A stretch of 64,000 nucleotides of DNA, from positions 186,001 through 250,000 of the forward strand of contig NZ_JANKBI010000003.1 of NCBI RefSeq assembly GCF_024622195.1. Reading direction: 5' to 3'. Every line of letters begins with the position of its first letter. Within the stretch, counting starts at the first letter, position 1. The DNA comes from Murimonas intestini. GTDB taxonomy: Bacteria; Bacillota; Clostridia; Lachnospirales; Lachnospiraceae. The position numbers and the translations under genes were made by a program. The notes beneath the pieces are model-generated. The model searched no databases and was not told where the DNA came from. It was given only the letters and a program-made list of their open reading frames with translations. This document shows, piece after piece, positions 15,476 to 24,736 of the stretch.

Positions 15476-16146
15476 ATAGGAATCTCCAAACGGTAGCCGA
15501 TATTTCGTTTTGACACGATCTCCACGCCGGAGTTCATAGCGGCAAGCCTTTTGCGAAGATAGGAGATATAGAGCCAAACGCTGTTGATATCGGCTTTTGC
15601 ATTATAGCCCCAGGCTTTTACCAGCAAGTCCTCGGAGGAAAGAAAAATTTTGTGATTTGCCATCAGCTGTTCCATCAGACGGTATTCTTGCTTGGGCAGT
15701 ATAAATTCCATATCCCCGCAGGACAGTGAACCGGACTGTATATTCAGGGTCAGGTCGCCAAAGGAAAGCAGATCGGGGTGGAATACTTCCCGCCGGCGCA
15801 GCATGGAACGGATACGGGCCAGTAATTCGCCCATATCAAAGGGTTTCGGTAAATAATCATCTGCTCCCATGTCCAGCCCCCGGATGCGGTCTTCAATCTG
15901 TGTCTTTGCTGTAAGAAGCAAAATTGGAGTTTTACACCCGTTTTTCCGCAGGGCAGAGACAACATCAATCCCGTCCCGCCTGGGCATCATGATATCCAGG
16001 ATAATACCATCATAGCCGCCAGTCAGGGCGTAATCATATGCATCCTCGCCGTCGTACACGGCGTCAACAATATATTTATGATAAGTAAGGATGTCCACCA
16101 CCGCTTCGGAAAGCGGCCGTTCATCCTCCGCGTAAAGCAATTTCAT
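15472..16146 (-). CDS. OmpR-family response regulator
   Basis: 224 residues. The receiver domain shows the acidic pair AEDE, the phospho-acceptor in LDIMMPRRDG (about residue 52), LLLTAK with the conserved lysine and GADDYLPKPF. The winged-helix output domain occupies the C-terminal 95 residues (INSVWLYISYLRKRL, KRNIGYRLEIPI). It should bind direct repeats, such as the phased TGTGAA boxes found 1.2 kb downstream ahead of the VTC gene. It starts 22 bases after the stop of the RNA methyltransferase gene on the same strand. Confidence 0.93.
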   Translation of the reverse strand: MKLLYAEDERPLSEAVVDILTYHKYIVDAVYDGEDAYDYALTGGYDGIILDIMMPRRDGIDVVSALRKNGCKTPILLLTAKTQIEDRIRGLDMGADDYLPKPFDMGELLARIRSMLRRREVFHPDLLSFGDLTLNIQSGSLSCGDMEFILPKQEYRLMEQLMANHKIFLSSEDLLVKAWGYNAKADINSVWLYISYLRKRLAAMNSGVEIVSKRNIGYRLEIPI

Positions 16147-16168
16147 AGCATTCTCATCCTTTGTCTTA

Positions 16169-17542
16169 TTAGATTTTATGCTGTGCGGCGTTAAGCCTGG
16201 ACAATAAGCATACTGTCTCCACGTGTGCCGTACCAGGGAACATGTCCACAGCGACAGCTTTAACAGCCCGGTAACCTCTGCCCTGGAGTACTTCCAGGTC
16301 TCTTACAAGGCTTGTGGGTTTACAGGAGATATATACGATGCGGTCAACTCCAAAGTTGATTATCTTTTCGAGTGCCTTGGGATGGATGCCGTCTCTGGGC
16401 GGGTCCAGAACAATGAGATCAGGTTTATCTGTTACGTTGTCGATCACCTTCAGAACGTCTCCAGCAATAAATTCGCAGTTTTCCAGGCCATTGAGAGCTG
16501 CATTTTCCTTGGCGGCGGCTACAGCTTCCTCCACGATCTCCACGCCTACGACTTTTTTAGCCACAGGGGCCAGAATCTGAGCTATTGTTCCTGTTCCGCT
16601 GTACAGGTCAAATATTACCTTATCCTTAGTTTCCCCCACATAGGAGCGTGCTGTCTCATACAGAACTTCCGCACCAAGGGAATTCGTCTGAAAGAAGGAG
16701 AAGGGTGATATCTTGAAATTAAGCCCAAGCAGAGTTTCATAGAAATAATCTTTTCCGGTTAAAATTTCTGTTCTGTCATTCTGTACAACATCAGCCAGGC
16801 TGTCATTTTCAGTATGCAGGATGCCGACAATACAGCCCTCCAGTTTCAGCCTCAGAAGCTTCATGACAAGCATATCCAGATTATGCTCTTCCTGGGTAGT
16901 GGTGACAAGATCCACGAGGATCTCTCCTGTTCTGGCGCCCTTGCGCACCAGCAGATGCCTCAGGTAGCCTTTATGGGTGAGTTTGTGGTAAAAAGTCATG
17001 CTCTGTTCACTGCAGAAGCTTAAGACACATTTCAGTATTTTATTATAGTCCTTATCTACGATCTTACACTCGGGGACGCTTACTATGTCATAAAAACTGC
17101 CGCGTTTATGCATACCGAGAGCCAGCGGGCCGTCCTTTACTTCATCCCCAAAAGAAAACTCCATTTTATTGCGGTAGCTGTTCTGCTTTGGACTGGCCTT
17201 GATTCCCTCAAATTCCAGTTCACTGCACACTCCGTCCAGCAGCTCGCGCACCTGAGCCTCTTTGATCTCCAGCTGTTCCTTATAAGGCAGGTTCTGGTAA
17301 ATGCATCCTCCGCATGTTCCAAAATGGATGCATGCAGGCGGGATCTCCAGCGGTGATGGCTCCAGGATCTCCAGAAGCCGTCCCTCGGCCTTCCCTTTCC
17401 TGATTTTATTGACAGAAAAACGTACCTTTTGTCCCGGAACGCCATTTTTTACGATGACCTCACGTCCATCTGCCTCAACGATACCTTTATTAGGAAATTT
17501 TACTTCTCTGATGGTTCCTTCTAAAATCTGTCCCTTTTTCAC
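16169..17542 (-). CDS. 23S rRNA (uracil-5-)-methyltransferase, RlmCD/RumA family
   Basis: 457 residues. The N-terminal TRAM domain (IREVKFPNKGIVEADG) is followed by Fe-S ligands (CIHFGTCGGC, with a later cysteine) and a SAM-dependent methyltransferase domain with FSFFQTNS, DLYSGTGTIAQ, LDPPRDG and the nucleophile-loop ISCKP. The enzyme adds a methyl group to C5 of specific uridines in 23S rRNA. Whether it makes one modification (RlmD) or two (RlmCD) cannot be told. The start is GTG 17542 with GAGGAGA just upstream. In the reverse direction the next gene is the response regulator. Confidence 0.9.
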   Translation of the reverse strand: MKKGQILEGTIREVKFPNKGIVEADGREVIVKNGVPGQKVRFSVNKIRKGKAEGRLLEILEPSPLEIPPACIHFGTCGGCIYQNLPYKEQLEIKEAQVRELLDGVCSELEFEGIKASPKQNSYRNKMEFSFGDEVKDGPLALGMHKRGSFYDIVSVPECKIVDKDYNKILKCVLSFCSEQSMTFYHKLTHKGYLRHLLVRKGARTGEILVDLVTTTQEEHNLDMLVMKLLRLKLEGCIVGILHTENDSLADVVQNDRTEILTGKDYFYETLLGLNFKISPFSFFQTNSLGAEVLYETARSYVGETKDKVIFDLYSGTGTIAQILAPVAKKVVGVEIVEEAVAAAKENAALNGLENCEFIAGDVLKVIDNVTDKPDLIVLDPPRDGIHPKALEKIINFGVDRIVYISCKPTSLVRDLEVLQGRGYRAVKAVAVDMFPGTAHVETVCLLSRLNAAQHKI

Positions 17543-17626
17543 AATATCTCCTCACAGTACTTTCTTTTTGATTTTTTATTATCATAACACATTTTTCTTT
17601 TTACGACTATCCCCATTGTGAAACGC

Positions 17627-17646
17627 TACTGGTCAGGGAGTGAACA
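17627..17646 (+). repeat. Dispersed repeat, short copy
   Basis: Twenty bases (TACTGGTCAGGGAGTGAACA) match 19 of 20 bases of the repeat core at 24853-24872. It lies in the gap between the divergent RNA methyltransferase and GPH transporter genes, just upstream of the transporter promoter. The inverted partner found in the 24.8 kb copy is absent here. Confidence 0.55.
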
Positions 17647-17658
17647 CCCCGAATTAAC

Positions 17659-17687
17659 TTTATCAATACGGGCTGCTGTGATATAAT
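17659..17687 (+). promoter_or_regulatory. Candidate promoter for the GPH transporter gene
   Basis: TTTATC at 17659-17664, 17 bases, then a consensus TATAAT at 17682-17687. The start codon is only 23 bases further on, with GGAAGGAGAG between, so the leader is very short. The -35 is weak. Confidence 0.5.
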
Positions 17688-17710
17688 GAGCAAAAGGAAG
17701 GAGAGAGAAA

Positions 17711-19087
17711 ATGAAGAGGAAAGTAGACAGAAATGTTATCATAAGGCTTTGCCTGCCGCAGTTTGCGGTGGGTCTTTTTACAGCTATGCTGAATAATTAT
17801 TTAATTTATTTTTACCAGCCCACAAAAGAATCGGGGCTGCCCACACTGATCACCCAGGGCGTTGTTATTTTTGGCATTTTAACAGTGATTGGATTCATTA
17901 AGGCAGTGGGCCATATCATTGACGCCGTTACTGATCCCCTGATTGCCTCCCGAAGTGATAAGAGCCGGCACAAGGATGGGCGGCGTATTCCAATGATGAA
18001 AGCTGCCGCTGTGCCATTTGGCCTGTGTGCGCTTCTTATTTTCTGTGTGCCGTCTGATGGCCCGGGGATTGTGAATTCAGTCTGGATAGCTGTTTTTCTG
18101 TGGGGGTATTATCTGTTTTATACTTTATATATGATTCCGCACAATGCTTTGATCCCTGAGATGATCCAGGAGGGGGCCATGCGGGTGAATGCGTATACAG
18201 TCAGCTCCTTTTTCTTTGTGACCGGGAGCGCGGCAGGATATGTGACTCCGCTCATTGTAAATGGCTGGAAGAGTGCGGGGTTTGAACCCCTGGCTGCGTG
18301 GAGGATAACTTTTCTTATTTTTACGGTAATAGGAATTATACTGCTGCTGGTTCCTGTTTTTACTATACGTGAAAAAGAATATGTGCAGTCTGTGCGGCCA
18401 AATGTCACTCTCACAGAATCATTAAAACATGCTTTTTCCAGCAGGCATTTCAGGTGTGTTACCCTGGGGCAGCTGCTGGAGAATACAGGGATGGCTTTTT
18501 TTCAGGCGTGCATTATGTATTATGTGACTTCACTTATGGGACTGCCGGAGACATCATCCGTCCTCATACTGGCTATATCAATAGCAGGTTCGCTCCTTCT
18601 GTACCCCTTTATTAACAAATGGGCAAAACGGAGAGGCAAGCGGCTGCCGATTATTGCAGGCTGTATTGTATTTACTGTGGCTGAACTGGCGATCTGTGTC
18701 AGCGATTTTATGCCGGGCAATAAAATGGTTATGGCATGTATATTTGCATTGTTTGTTTCATTTCCATTTGCAGTGCTCAATGTACTTCCAGGTTCAATGA
18801 TGGCAGATGTGATCCAGTATGACACAGTCACTACAGGCGTGAACCAGGAGGGGATTTTTGGAGCAGCCAGAAGCTTTGTAGTGAAAATGGGCAATTCTCT
18901 TGCAATCATGATAGTTCCTTCCCTTACAGTAATAGGGGCGGCGGCAGGTGAAAATGTAGGAAGGGCAGGGCTGAAATACACGGCCATAGCAGGCGGGATA
19001 TTCAGTTTGCTGGCTGTGCTGGCCTTTTTAAGATATGAGGAAAAAGAAGTTTTAGAAACTATAAATGCAGACAGGAGCAAATCATGA
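17711..19087 (+). CDS. GPH-family (MelB-like) sugar symporter
   Basis: 458 residues with about 12 membrane helices. The GPH signature is clear near residues 75-100: VGHIIDAVTDPLIASRSDKSR, with the Asp-x3-Asp cation site of the MelB family, and DGRRIPMM after it. The family moves glycosides, pentosides or hexuronides with Na+ or H+. The substrate is unknown. The next gene, an M20 peptidase, is 33 bases away on the same strand and may be co-transcribed. Confidence 0.85.
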   Translation: MKRKVDRNVIIRLCLPQFAVGLFTAMLNNYLIYFYQPTKESGLPTLITQGVVIFGILTVIGFIKAVGHIIDAVTDPLIASRSDKSRHKDGRRIPMMKAAAVPFGLCALLIFCVPSDGPGIVNSVWIAVFLWGYYLFYTLYMIPHNALIPEMIQEGAMRVNAYTVSSFFFVTGSAAGYVTPLIVNGWKSAGFEPLAAWRITFLIFTVIGIILLLVPVFTIREKEYVQSVRPNVTLTESLKHAFSSRHFRCVTLGQLLENTGMAFFQACIMYYVTSLMGLPETSSVLILAISIAGSLLLYPFINKWAKRRGKRLPIIAGCIVFTVAELAICVSDFMPGNKMVMACIFALFVSFPFAVLNVLPGSMMADVIQYDTVTTGVNQEGIFGAARSFVVKMGNSLAIMIVPSLTVIGAAAGENVGRAGLKYTAIAGGIFSLLAVLAFLRYEEKEVLETINADRSKS

Positions 19088-19120
19088 TAATGCAGCTCCT
19101 GAGGCTGAAAGGATACCGGG

Positions 19121-20554
19121 ATGGCGATTTTTATCTTAATAACAATATTGTGTATATTAATTATTCTGCTGGCTGTTGTGACAATAAGAGCTGTTTTATG
19201 CAAAGTGTCGGCCAGAAGCCTGAAAGAGAAAGAAAAAAAGGGTACACCTGAGTCGGAAGAGTATTATTCAAAGCGGCTTGCCAGGCTTATCTCCTGCGAA
19301 ACTGTTTCACATAAAGATTCGTATGATGATACAGAGTTTTCAAAGCTCAGGACAGTTATACAAGAACTTTTTCCAGTCATGTCACGCAGAGCCAGTCTCA
19401 GGATCTTTGGGGATGACTGTTATGTATACATGATACCGGGCAGGGATACTGCGCGCAATGTCATGGTTATGTCTCACCATGATGTGGCGCCTGTCAGCGG
19501 CGGGTGGAAATATCCCCCTTTTTCGGGGAAAGTGGCAGAAGGGTGCATATGGGGGCGTGGGACAGTAGATACGAAGACACCTCTCTTTGCAGAATTCTCT
19601 GCAATTGAGGAGCTCCTTAATGAAGGCTTTGAGCCAGCCTGCAACATCTATCTGGCTTCTTCACATAATGAAGAGATCGCAGGTGACGGAATCCCTCTGG
19701 CAGTTTCATACTTTAGGAAAGAAGGGATCAGGTTTGAATGGATACTGGATGAAGGCGGTGCAGTTATAGATGCGCCTATGAGCGGAATTTCATGTAAATG
19801 CGCCATGCTTGCTGTACATGAAAAGGGCAGGCATACTATAAACCTGACTGCGGGAAAGAGCAGCGGACATGAAGGCCTTATGGCAAAAACAGATACTCCG
19901 GAGGTGCGTATGGCCTCTTTCATAAGCAGGGTCCACAGCCATCCGCCGTTTATCCGCAGGATCTCCCCGCAGCTGAGAGCTATGTTCGACGGGCTGGCTC
20001 CTTATATGTCATTTCCCATGCGGATCATTTTTGCTAATATGTGGCTTTTTGGAGGGCTTCTAAAAAGGATCATTCCGGCGATGAATGAACAGGCGGGTGC
20101 CATGCTTGGCACAAGCGGCACGTTCAAAAATATAAATACTGTAGAGGACGGCAGCTGCCGGGCAGAGCTTTTCCTCCGCTGTGTCAATGAAGACGATCTG
20201 TCAGCAGAGATAGAAATACTTCAGAAAACAGCAGCTGACTATGGAATCGTAATGAGTGACGCGAAGGAAGGCAATGAGTATTATCCTCCGGCCAGCCTGG
20301 AGAGTACAGGTTACAAATATATAAAATCATGTGTTGAGAAATATTTTGATTATGCGGCATGCGCTCCCTTTATTTTACCGGCAGGAACAGATGCCAGGCA
20401 TTTTGGCAGGCTGTGCGATGCGGTCATCCGCTTTGCACCTATCGATATTAATAACCAGCAGTTTAAATCCGTGCACGGCATAGATGAGAACATATCAACG
20501 GAGTCTGTTGTGCAGGCTGTGGGTTTTTATAAGGAACTTATAAAGGGAATCTGA
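19121..20554 (+). CDS. M20-family metallopeptidase with N-terminal membrane anchor
   Basis: 477 residues. One membrane helix at about residues 1-25 precedes the catalytic domain. Metal-binding motifs are MSHHDVAPVSG, GRGTVDTK, SHNEEIAGDG with the catalytic Glu pair, LDEGGA and GTDARHFG. These fit the M20/M25/M40 carboxypeptidase-like group, two-zinc exopeptidases or dipeptidases. A lid domain lies between. ATG 19121 follows AGGATACCGGG. Probably in one transcript with the transporter before it and the 39-residue ORF after it. Confidence 0.9.
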   Translation: MAIFILITILCILIILLAVVTIRAVLCKVSARSLKEKEKKGTPESEEYYSKRLARLISCETVSHKDSYDDTEFSKLRTVIQELFPVMSRRASLRIFGDDCYVYMIPGRDTARNVMVMSHHDVAPVSGGWKYPPFSGKVAEGCIWGRGTVDTKTPLFAEFSAIEELLNEGFEPACNIYLASSHNEEIAGDGIPLAVSYFRKEGIRFEWILDEGGAVIDAPMSGISCKCAMLAVHEKGRHTINLTAGKSSGHEGLMAKTDTPEVRMASFISRVHSHPPFIRRISPQLRAMFDGLAPYMSFPMRIIFANMWLFGGLLKRIIPAMNEQAGAMLGTSGTFKNINTVEDGSCRAELFLRCVNEDDLSAEIEILQKTAADYGIVMSDAKEGNEYYPPASLESTGYKYIKSCVEKYFDYAACAPFILPAGTDARHFGRLCDAVIRFAPIDINNQQFKSVHGIDENISTESVVQAVGFYKELIKGI

Positions 20555-20584
20555 AAAATTGAATGAAATATTTAGGAGGCAGAT

Positions 20585-20704
20585 ATGGGACAGGTAGCAA
20601 ATCAGATGCTTATTGAGATGATAGCCAGGTTAAGAGATAAATACAGAGAAAAGCGGGCGGCCCAAAAAGAAAAAGCCCGGAAAAAGGATAACAAGAATAA
20701 CTGA
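20585..20704 (+). CDS. Small basic protein of 39 residues
   Basis: ATG 20585 follows AGGAGG with good spacing, 30 bases after the M20 stop. The product begins MGQVANQMLIEMIARLRD and ends with a Lys/Arg/Ala-rich stretch (REKRAAQKEKARKK). It has no membrane segment; the whole is probably one amphipathic helix with a strongly basic end. The ribosome site and codon pattern suggest that it is real, but I cannot name a family. Confidence 0.55.
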   Translation: MGQVANQMLIEMIARLRDKYREKRAAQKEKARKKDNKNN

Positions 20705-20865
20705 ACAGGGACGGATATTGACGGAAGCGTAAATAAAAATACATATTGCTGATAATAGAAGTTGCCATACCATTTCATTAGTGCTAAGATAAAATTAAGG
20801 TTTTTATAAGAAATATCTGCACCATATGGGATATGGAGCCATAACTGCAGCACAGGGGGATATGT

Positions 20866-23800
20866 ATGGGAAAAATGAAAAGATTTTTATCAGTGATTCT
20901 GGCAGTATGCCTGCTCGTCAGTGCGCTGCCCGGGCTTTATTCAGAGGCGGCGGCTGTACCGGGAGGTGTGCAGGAATTCGCCAATGTGGTGGTATTTGTG
21001 CAGTTTGTGCCCCTGTCAAAAAAGAATTTTGTACAGGGCAGAGAGAATGAGATTATGGAAATGTGGAATGGTTCTTCAGCGGCGTCTTCTTTTGCAGGTT
21101 ATCTGAATGCCATTTCCTATGGAAGATTTCAGGTTCATAATATTTTTCCGCAGTATGACCCGGCAGGTAAAACATTCACGCCATATGTGGTGCCGGATGC
21201 CCCGGGGGATAATGATGTGACTGTCATACAGTCAGTTATCAGGCAGCTTAATGAAAATGACGGCCTTGGAAATTCGCAGTTAGATTATAATGGTGACGGT
21301 TCAATAGATAATCTTGTTGTAGTAGTAGATAAACCATATGTGGAAGATAGTGAAAACTCCTATTATTCTCATAAGTCAGATTATCCCGGGACAGAGACGG
21401 TCAGGGGAAAGTATGTGGGGACTTACAATATATTAAATGGTTATGGGGTGTTTGACAGCATCTTAAGCAAACAGGGAGTTATCAGCCATGAGTTCCTTCA
21501 TTCAATCGGCTATCCGGATCTGTACAGAAATGGGGGAGATGACAGTCCTGTGGGAAGCTGGGACATCATGTCATCGGAATCTATCTATATGCAGTATCCG
21601 CTGGCGTATCTGAGGCAGGCTGTATCAGGATGGGTGAACCTCAGTACAGTCACGGAATCAACAAAAGGCCTTGTCCTTAACTCACAGGAGCTGGCATCAG
21701 GAAACCATGGGATAATATTGAAATCACCTCTGTCGTCATCTGAGTTTTTTGTCGTTGAGTACAGAAAACGGGGGAATGCACTGCCTCCCGGCGAAATCAC
21801 TCTTGATGCAAAGATTGACGGGAGCGGACTTATCATATACAGGATAAATACAAGAGCAGCCAATCTCAGCAATCACTACGGAGGTCCAGACGGAGTGTAT
21901 GTATTCCGTCCCGGTGTGACGGATGAAAAATACTGCGGCAGCAAAAGTTCTGACGGAATAAAGAATTCTTATCTGTCATCTTCCACAGGCAGGACATCTT
22001 ACGGTTCTACAGACTTTAAAAAGACAATCAGGGATAACACGTCATCTGAAAACATTATCAATTTCTCAGACGGAAGTAATTCTGGCATAAGAATTGAAAA
22101 TGTAGGCGCCGGCGGAGGAGATTCCATCACATTTGATGTTGTATTTGGCGATTCTTCTAAACTGGATATATGGGAAGTAAGCGGCGGAGGAGTAGTGTCC
22201 GGTTCATCAGGGCAGATAGTTATGGCTTCAGATGAAAATCAGAATATATATGTGGCATATGATGATAATCAATATGGAAATGCATCCCTCTATCTGGCGG
22301 GCTTAGGAGGCAGTACATGGCAGAGCGCAGCACCGGCGATCAGCGGGGCATATTCAGGAGATAAAAATCTGATTATTTTCAGAGGCAGGCCATGCATGTT
22401 TTATACAAAAGCGGCCGGACAGAACAGCAGCCTGTATATGTCGGTGCTGTCAGGCGGAACGTGGAGTGAGAGGAAAGTCCTGGATAATGTATACTCAGGA
22501 GGCTTCAGAGCAGAGGCTGCCAGTGACGGGCTTTATATCACATATATTACTTATACGCCGGATGCTGTAATGGGGACAATGAGAGCAGCATATCTGCAGG
22601 ATACAGGGAGTGAACCCAGGATTTCCAATATTGGGGCCCTGTATTCCCCATCGATGACATCAGATGGGACAGGGACTTATGTGGCGGCACGTTACGCCAG
22701 CGGTCAGGATATTGTGGTTAAAAAGATCTCAGGGGCCCAGATGTCAGATCTTGGCGTATGCCATGTAGGCAGTAATGTGAATGGAGTAACTATTAAAAAA
22801 GGAAGTGACGGGAATCTGTACCTTGCAGCGATTTCAGGTGAAGGCATAAAGAACTTGGCAGATATCTACAGGTATGAAGGAAACGGCTGGAAGAAGCTGG
22901 GCGGACATGTAACATCAGCTCACACAACAGGCTGCAGCATCGATGTCTGGAACGGCGTTCCTTATGTGGCCGCCATGGAGAGCGCCGGGGATGCAAATAT
23001 ACTTTCAGTGTATCAGTATAAAAATGGGAGTTGGAGCAAAACCGGGGAGTCAGTAGACCGTTCAGTGGATGCCAATTCAAACAGTGACATTACACTCAAG
23101 ATAGCAAGCGGGACGGCGTATATTGCATACACGAATGGAAGCAGCGCCTATGTAAAATGCAGGCAGCTGTCAGAATCAGGCAGTGTGCCTGAAGAGAGAA
23201 AGGTTACAGGAATTTCCTGTAAAGGACCGTCTAAGATAAAGTATATAAAAGGTGAAAGCCTTCAGACAGCCGGACTGAGTGTCTCCGCTGTATGGAGTGA
23301 CGGAAGCATGTCAAACCTGTCTGCCGGTGAGTACCAGATTTCCGGGTTCGACATTAATAAGACGGGGACACAGAATGTTAAGATCAGTTATGCTATAGAC
23401 AGCAATATCAGCTGTTATTTTACGGTCACAGTAGAAGAAAAAGTGTCTGCGCCAGAGACAGAGAAGCCGCAGACAAAACCGACCGAAGCGCCGCAGACAA
23501 AACCAACAGAGAAACCACAGACGAAACCAACGGAAGCGCCGCAGACGGAGAAGCCGCAGACAAAACCAACGGAAGCGCCGCAAACGGAAAAGCCGCAGAC
23601 AAAACCAACGGAAGCGCCGCAGACGGAAAAGCCGCAGACAAAACCAACGGAAGTGCCGCAGACGGAGAAGCCACAGACGAAACCGACGGAAGCGCCGCAG
23701 ACAGAGCAGCCTCAGACAAATCCGGCGGAGACACCTCAGACAGAAATACCTCAGACAGAGGCGCCGGCAATAAATCCTCCCGCACAGGGTGGGGCAGTAA

Positions 23801-24549
23801 ATCCTCCTGTGAATAACAGTCAGACAGAAGAAAGTGTCAACAGCGGAGCTGCGGCCCATCCGGAGGCTGTCACCAGAAATGGAAAGTGGAAAAAGAACAC
23901 TAAGGGGTGGTGGTATGAATATGAGGATAAGGGCTACCCTGCCAATCAGTGGGCTCTGATAAATGGTAAATATTATCATTTTAATAACAGAGGCTATATG
24001 CAGACCGGCTGGCTGAAGCTGGGGAAGGATTGGTATTATCTTCAGAACAGCGGAGCCATGGCTACAGGATGGGTGAAGGTAAAAGGTATCTGGTACTATC
24101 TGAAAAATGACGGACGAATGGCCACAGGCTGGCAGCAGGTGGGGAATACCTGGTATTATCTGAAAGGAAACGGAGCAATGGCCACAGGCTGGCTGAGACT
24201 AGGCAGTAACTGGTACTATTTAAAGAGCAGCGGGGCCATGGCTGTTGGCTGGGTGAAACTGAAGGGGGTGTGGTATTACCTGAAACCTGACGGTGTCATG
24301 GCAACTGGCTGGCAGAGAATCAACAATACCTGGTACTACTTAAAGAACAGCGGAGCCATGGCGACCGGCTGGCAGAGAGTGGGCGGAAGCTGGTACTATT
24401 TAAAGAGCAGCGGGGCGATGGCTACAGGATGGATAAGGACAGGCGGTAAGTGGTATTATCTGAAACAAAACGGAGCCATGGCAACGGGCTGGATAGACGT
24501 AGACGGAAAGAAATATTTCCTTGACAGGAGCGGAGCATGGGTAAAATAA
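20866..24549 (+). CDS. Secreted M6-family metallopeptidase with Ig-like domain, PT-rich linker and choline-binding repeats
   Basis: 1227 residues. A signal peptide covers about residues 1-27. The catalytic domain resembles immune inhibitor A: VISHEFLHSIGYPDLY gives HExxHxxGxxD (His208, Glu209, His212, Asp218), followed by SWDIMSS, the Met-turn. A beta-rich region spans about 430-780, an Ig-like bacterial domain about 785-855 (VTGISCKGPSKIKYIKGE), then a Thr/Pro/Gln-rich linker about 862-985 and nine or ten 20-residue choline-binding-type repeats (GWxxxxxxWYYLxxxGxMATG) to the end. The repeats would hold it non-covalently on the cell wall. Substrates are unknown. The gene stands alone and ends in a terminator. 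Confidence 0.92.
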   Translation: MGKMKRFLSVILAVCLLVSALPGLYSEAAAVPGGVQEFANVVVFVQFVPLSKKNFVQGRENEIMEMWNGSSAASSFAGYLNAISYGRFQVHNIFPQYDPAGKTFTPYVVPDAPGDNDVTVIQSVIRQLNENDGLGNSQLDYNGDGSIDNLVVVVDKPYVEDSENSYYSHKSDYPGTETVRGKYVGTYNILNGYGVFDSILSKQGVISHEFLHSIGYPDLYRNGGDDSPVGSWDIMSSESIYMQYPLAYLRQAVSGWVNLSTVTESTKGLVLNSQELASGNHGIILKSPLSSSEFFVVEYRKRGNALPPGEITLDAKIDGSGLIIYRINTRAANLSNHYGGPDGVYVFRPGVTDEKYCGSKSSDGIKNSYLSSSTGRTSYGSTDFKKTIRDNTSSENIINFSDGSNSGIRIENVGAGGGDSITFDVVFGDSSKLDIWEVSGGGVVSGSSGQIVMASDENQNIYVAYDDNQYGNASLYLAGLGGSTWQSAAPAISGAYSGDKNLIIFRGRPCMFYTKAAGQNSSLYMSVLSGGTWSERKVLDNVYSGGFRAEAASDGLYITYITYTPDAVMGTMRAAYLQDTGSEPRISNIGALYSPSMTSDGTGTYVAARYASGQDIVVKKISGAQMSDLGVCHVGSNVNGVTIKKGSDGNLYLAAISGEGIKNLADIYRYEGNGWKKLGGHVTSAHTTGCSIDVWNGVPYVAAMESAGDANILSVYQYKNGSWSKTGESVDRSVDANSNSDITLKIASGTAYIAYTNGSSAYVKCRQLSESGSVPEERKVTGISCKGPSKIKYIKGESLQTAGLSVSAVWSDGSMSNLSAGEYQISGFDINKTGTQNVKISYAIDSNISCYFTVTVEEKVSAPETEKPQTKPTEAPQTKPTEKPQTKPTEAPQTEKPQTKPTEAPQTEKPQTKPTEAPQTEKPQTKPTEVPQTEKPQTKPTEAPQTEQPQTNPAETPQTEIPQTEAPAINPPAQGGAVNPPVNNSQTEESVNSGAAAHPEAVTRNGKWKKNTKGWWYEYEDKGYPANQWALINGKYYHFNNRGYMQTGWLKLGKDWYYLQNSGAMATGWVKVKGIWYYLKNDGRMATGWQQVGNTWYYLKGNGAMATGWLRLGSNWYYLKSSGAMAVGWVKLKGVWYYLKPDGVMATGWQRINNTWYYLKNSGAMATGWQRVGGSWYYLKSSGAMATGWIRTGGKWYYLKQNGAMATGWIDVDGKKYFLDRSGAWVK
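23455..23760 (+). repeat. In-frame repeats encoding the PT-rich linker
   Basis: Units of 39 and 27 bases encode TEAPQTEKPQTKP-like blocks. DNA copies are nearly identical (GAAGCGCCGCAGAC and AAGCCGCAGACAAAACC recur). The tract could expand or contract in frame, changing the reach of the catalytic domain from the wall-binding repeats. Confidence 0.85.
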
Positions 24550-24594
24550 TTTTTCATGTTCAGTTATAAACAAAAGCTTTAGATTATTATTAAC

Positions 24595-24653
24595 AGGCAG
24601 GTACCGGAAAGAGACAGAGATTGCTGCTGTTTCTGAAAGGGACCTGCCTTTTC
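24595..24653 (+). terminator. Rho-independent terminator after the M6 peptidase
   Basis: AGGCAGGT (24595-24602) pairs with ACCTGCCT (24642-24649) around a long loop; TTTTCT follows. The loop is larger than usual (39 bases). Confidence 0.65.
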
Positions 24654-24736
24654 TAAATAGGTTACAATTAAGCCGTCTGCTGTTTGGCAGCCCTCTGACC
24701 TATAACAGCGCTTCGTGGGATAGTGGAAGAACTGTT

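Noticed and set aside
23311..23979. Minus-strand frame of 222 codons rich in Arg, Leu and Cys
   Set aside because: It is the shadow of the PT-rich linker repeats of the M6 peptidase gene and has no independent signals.
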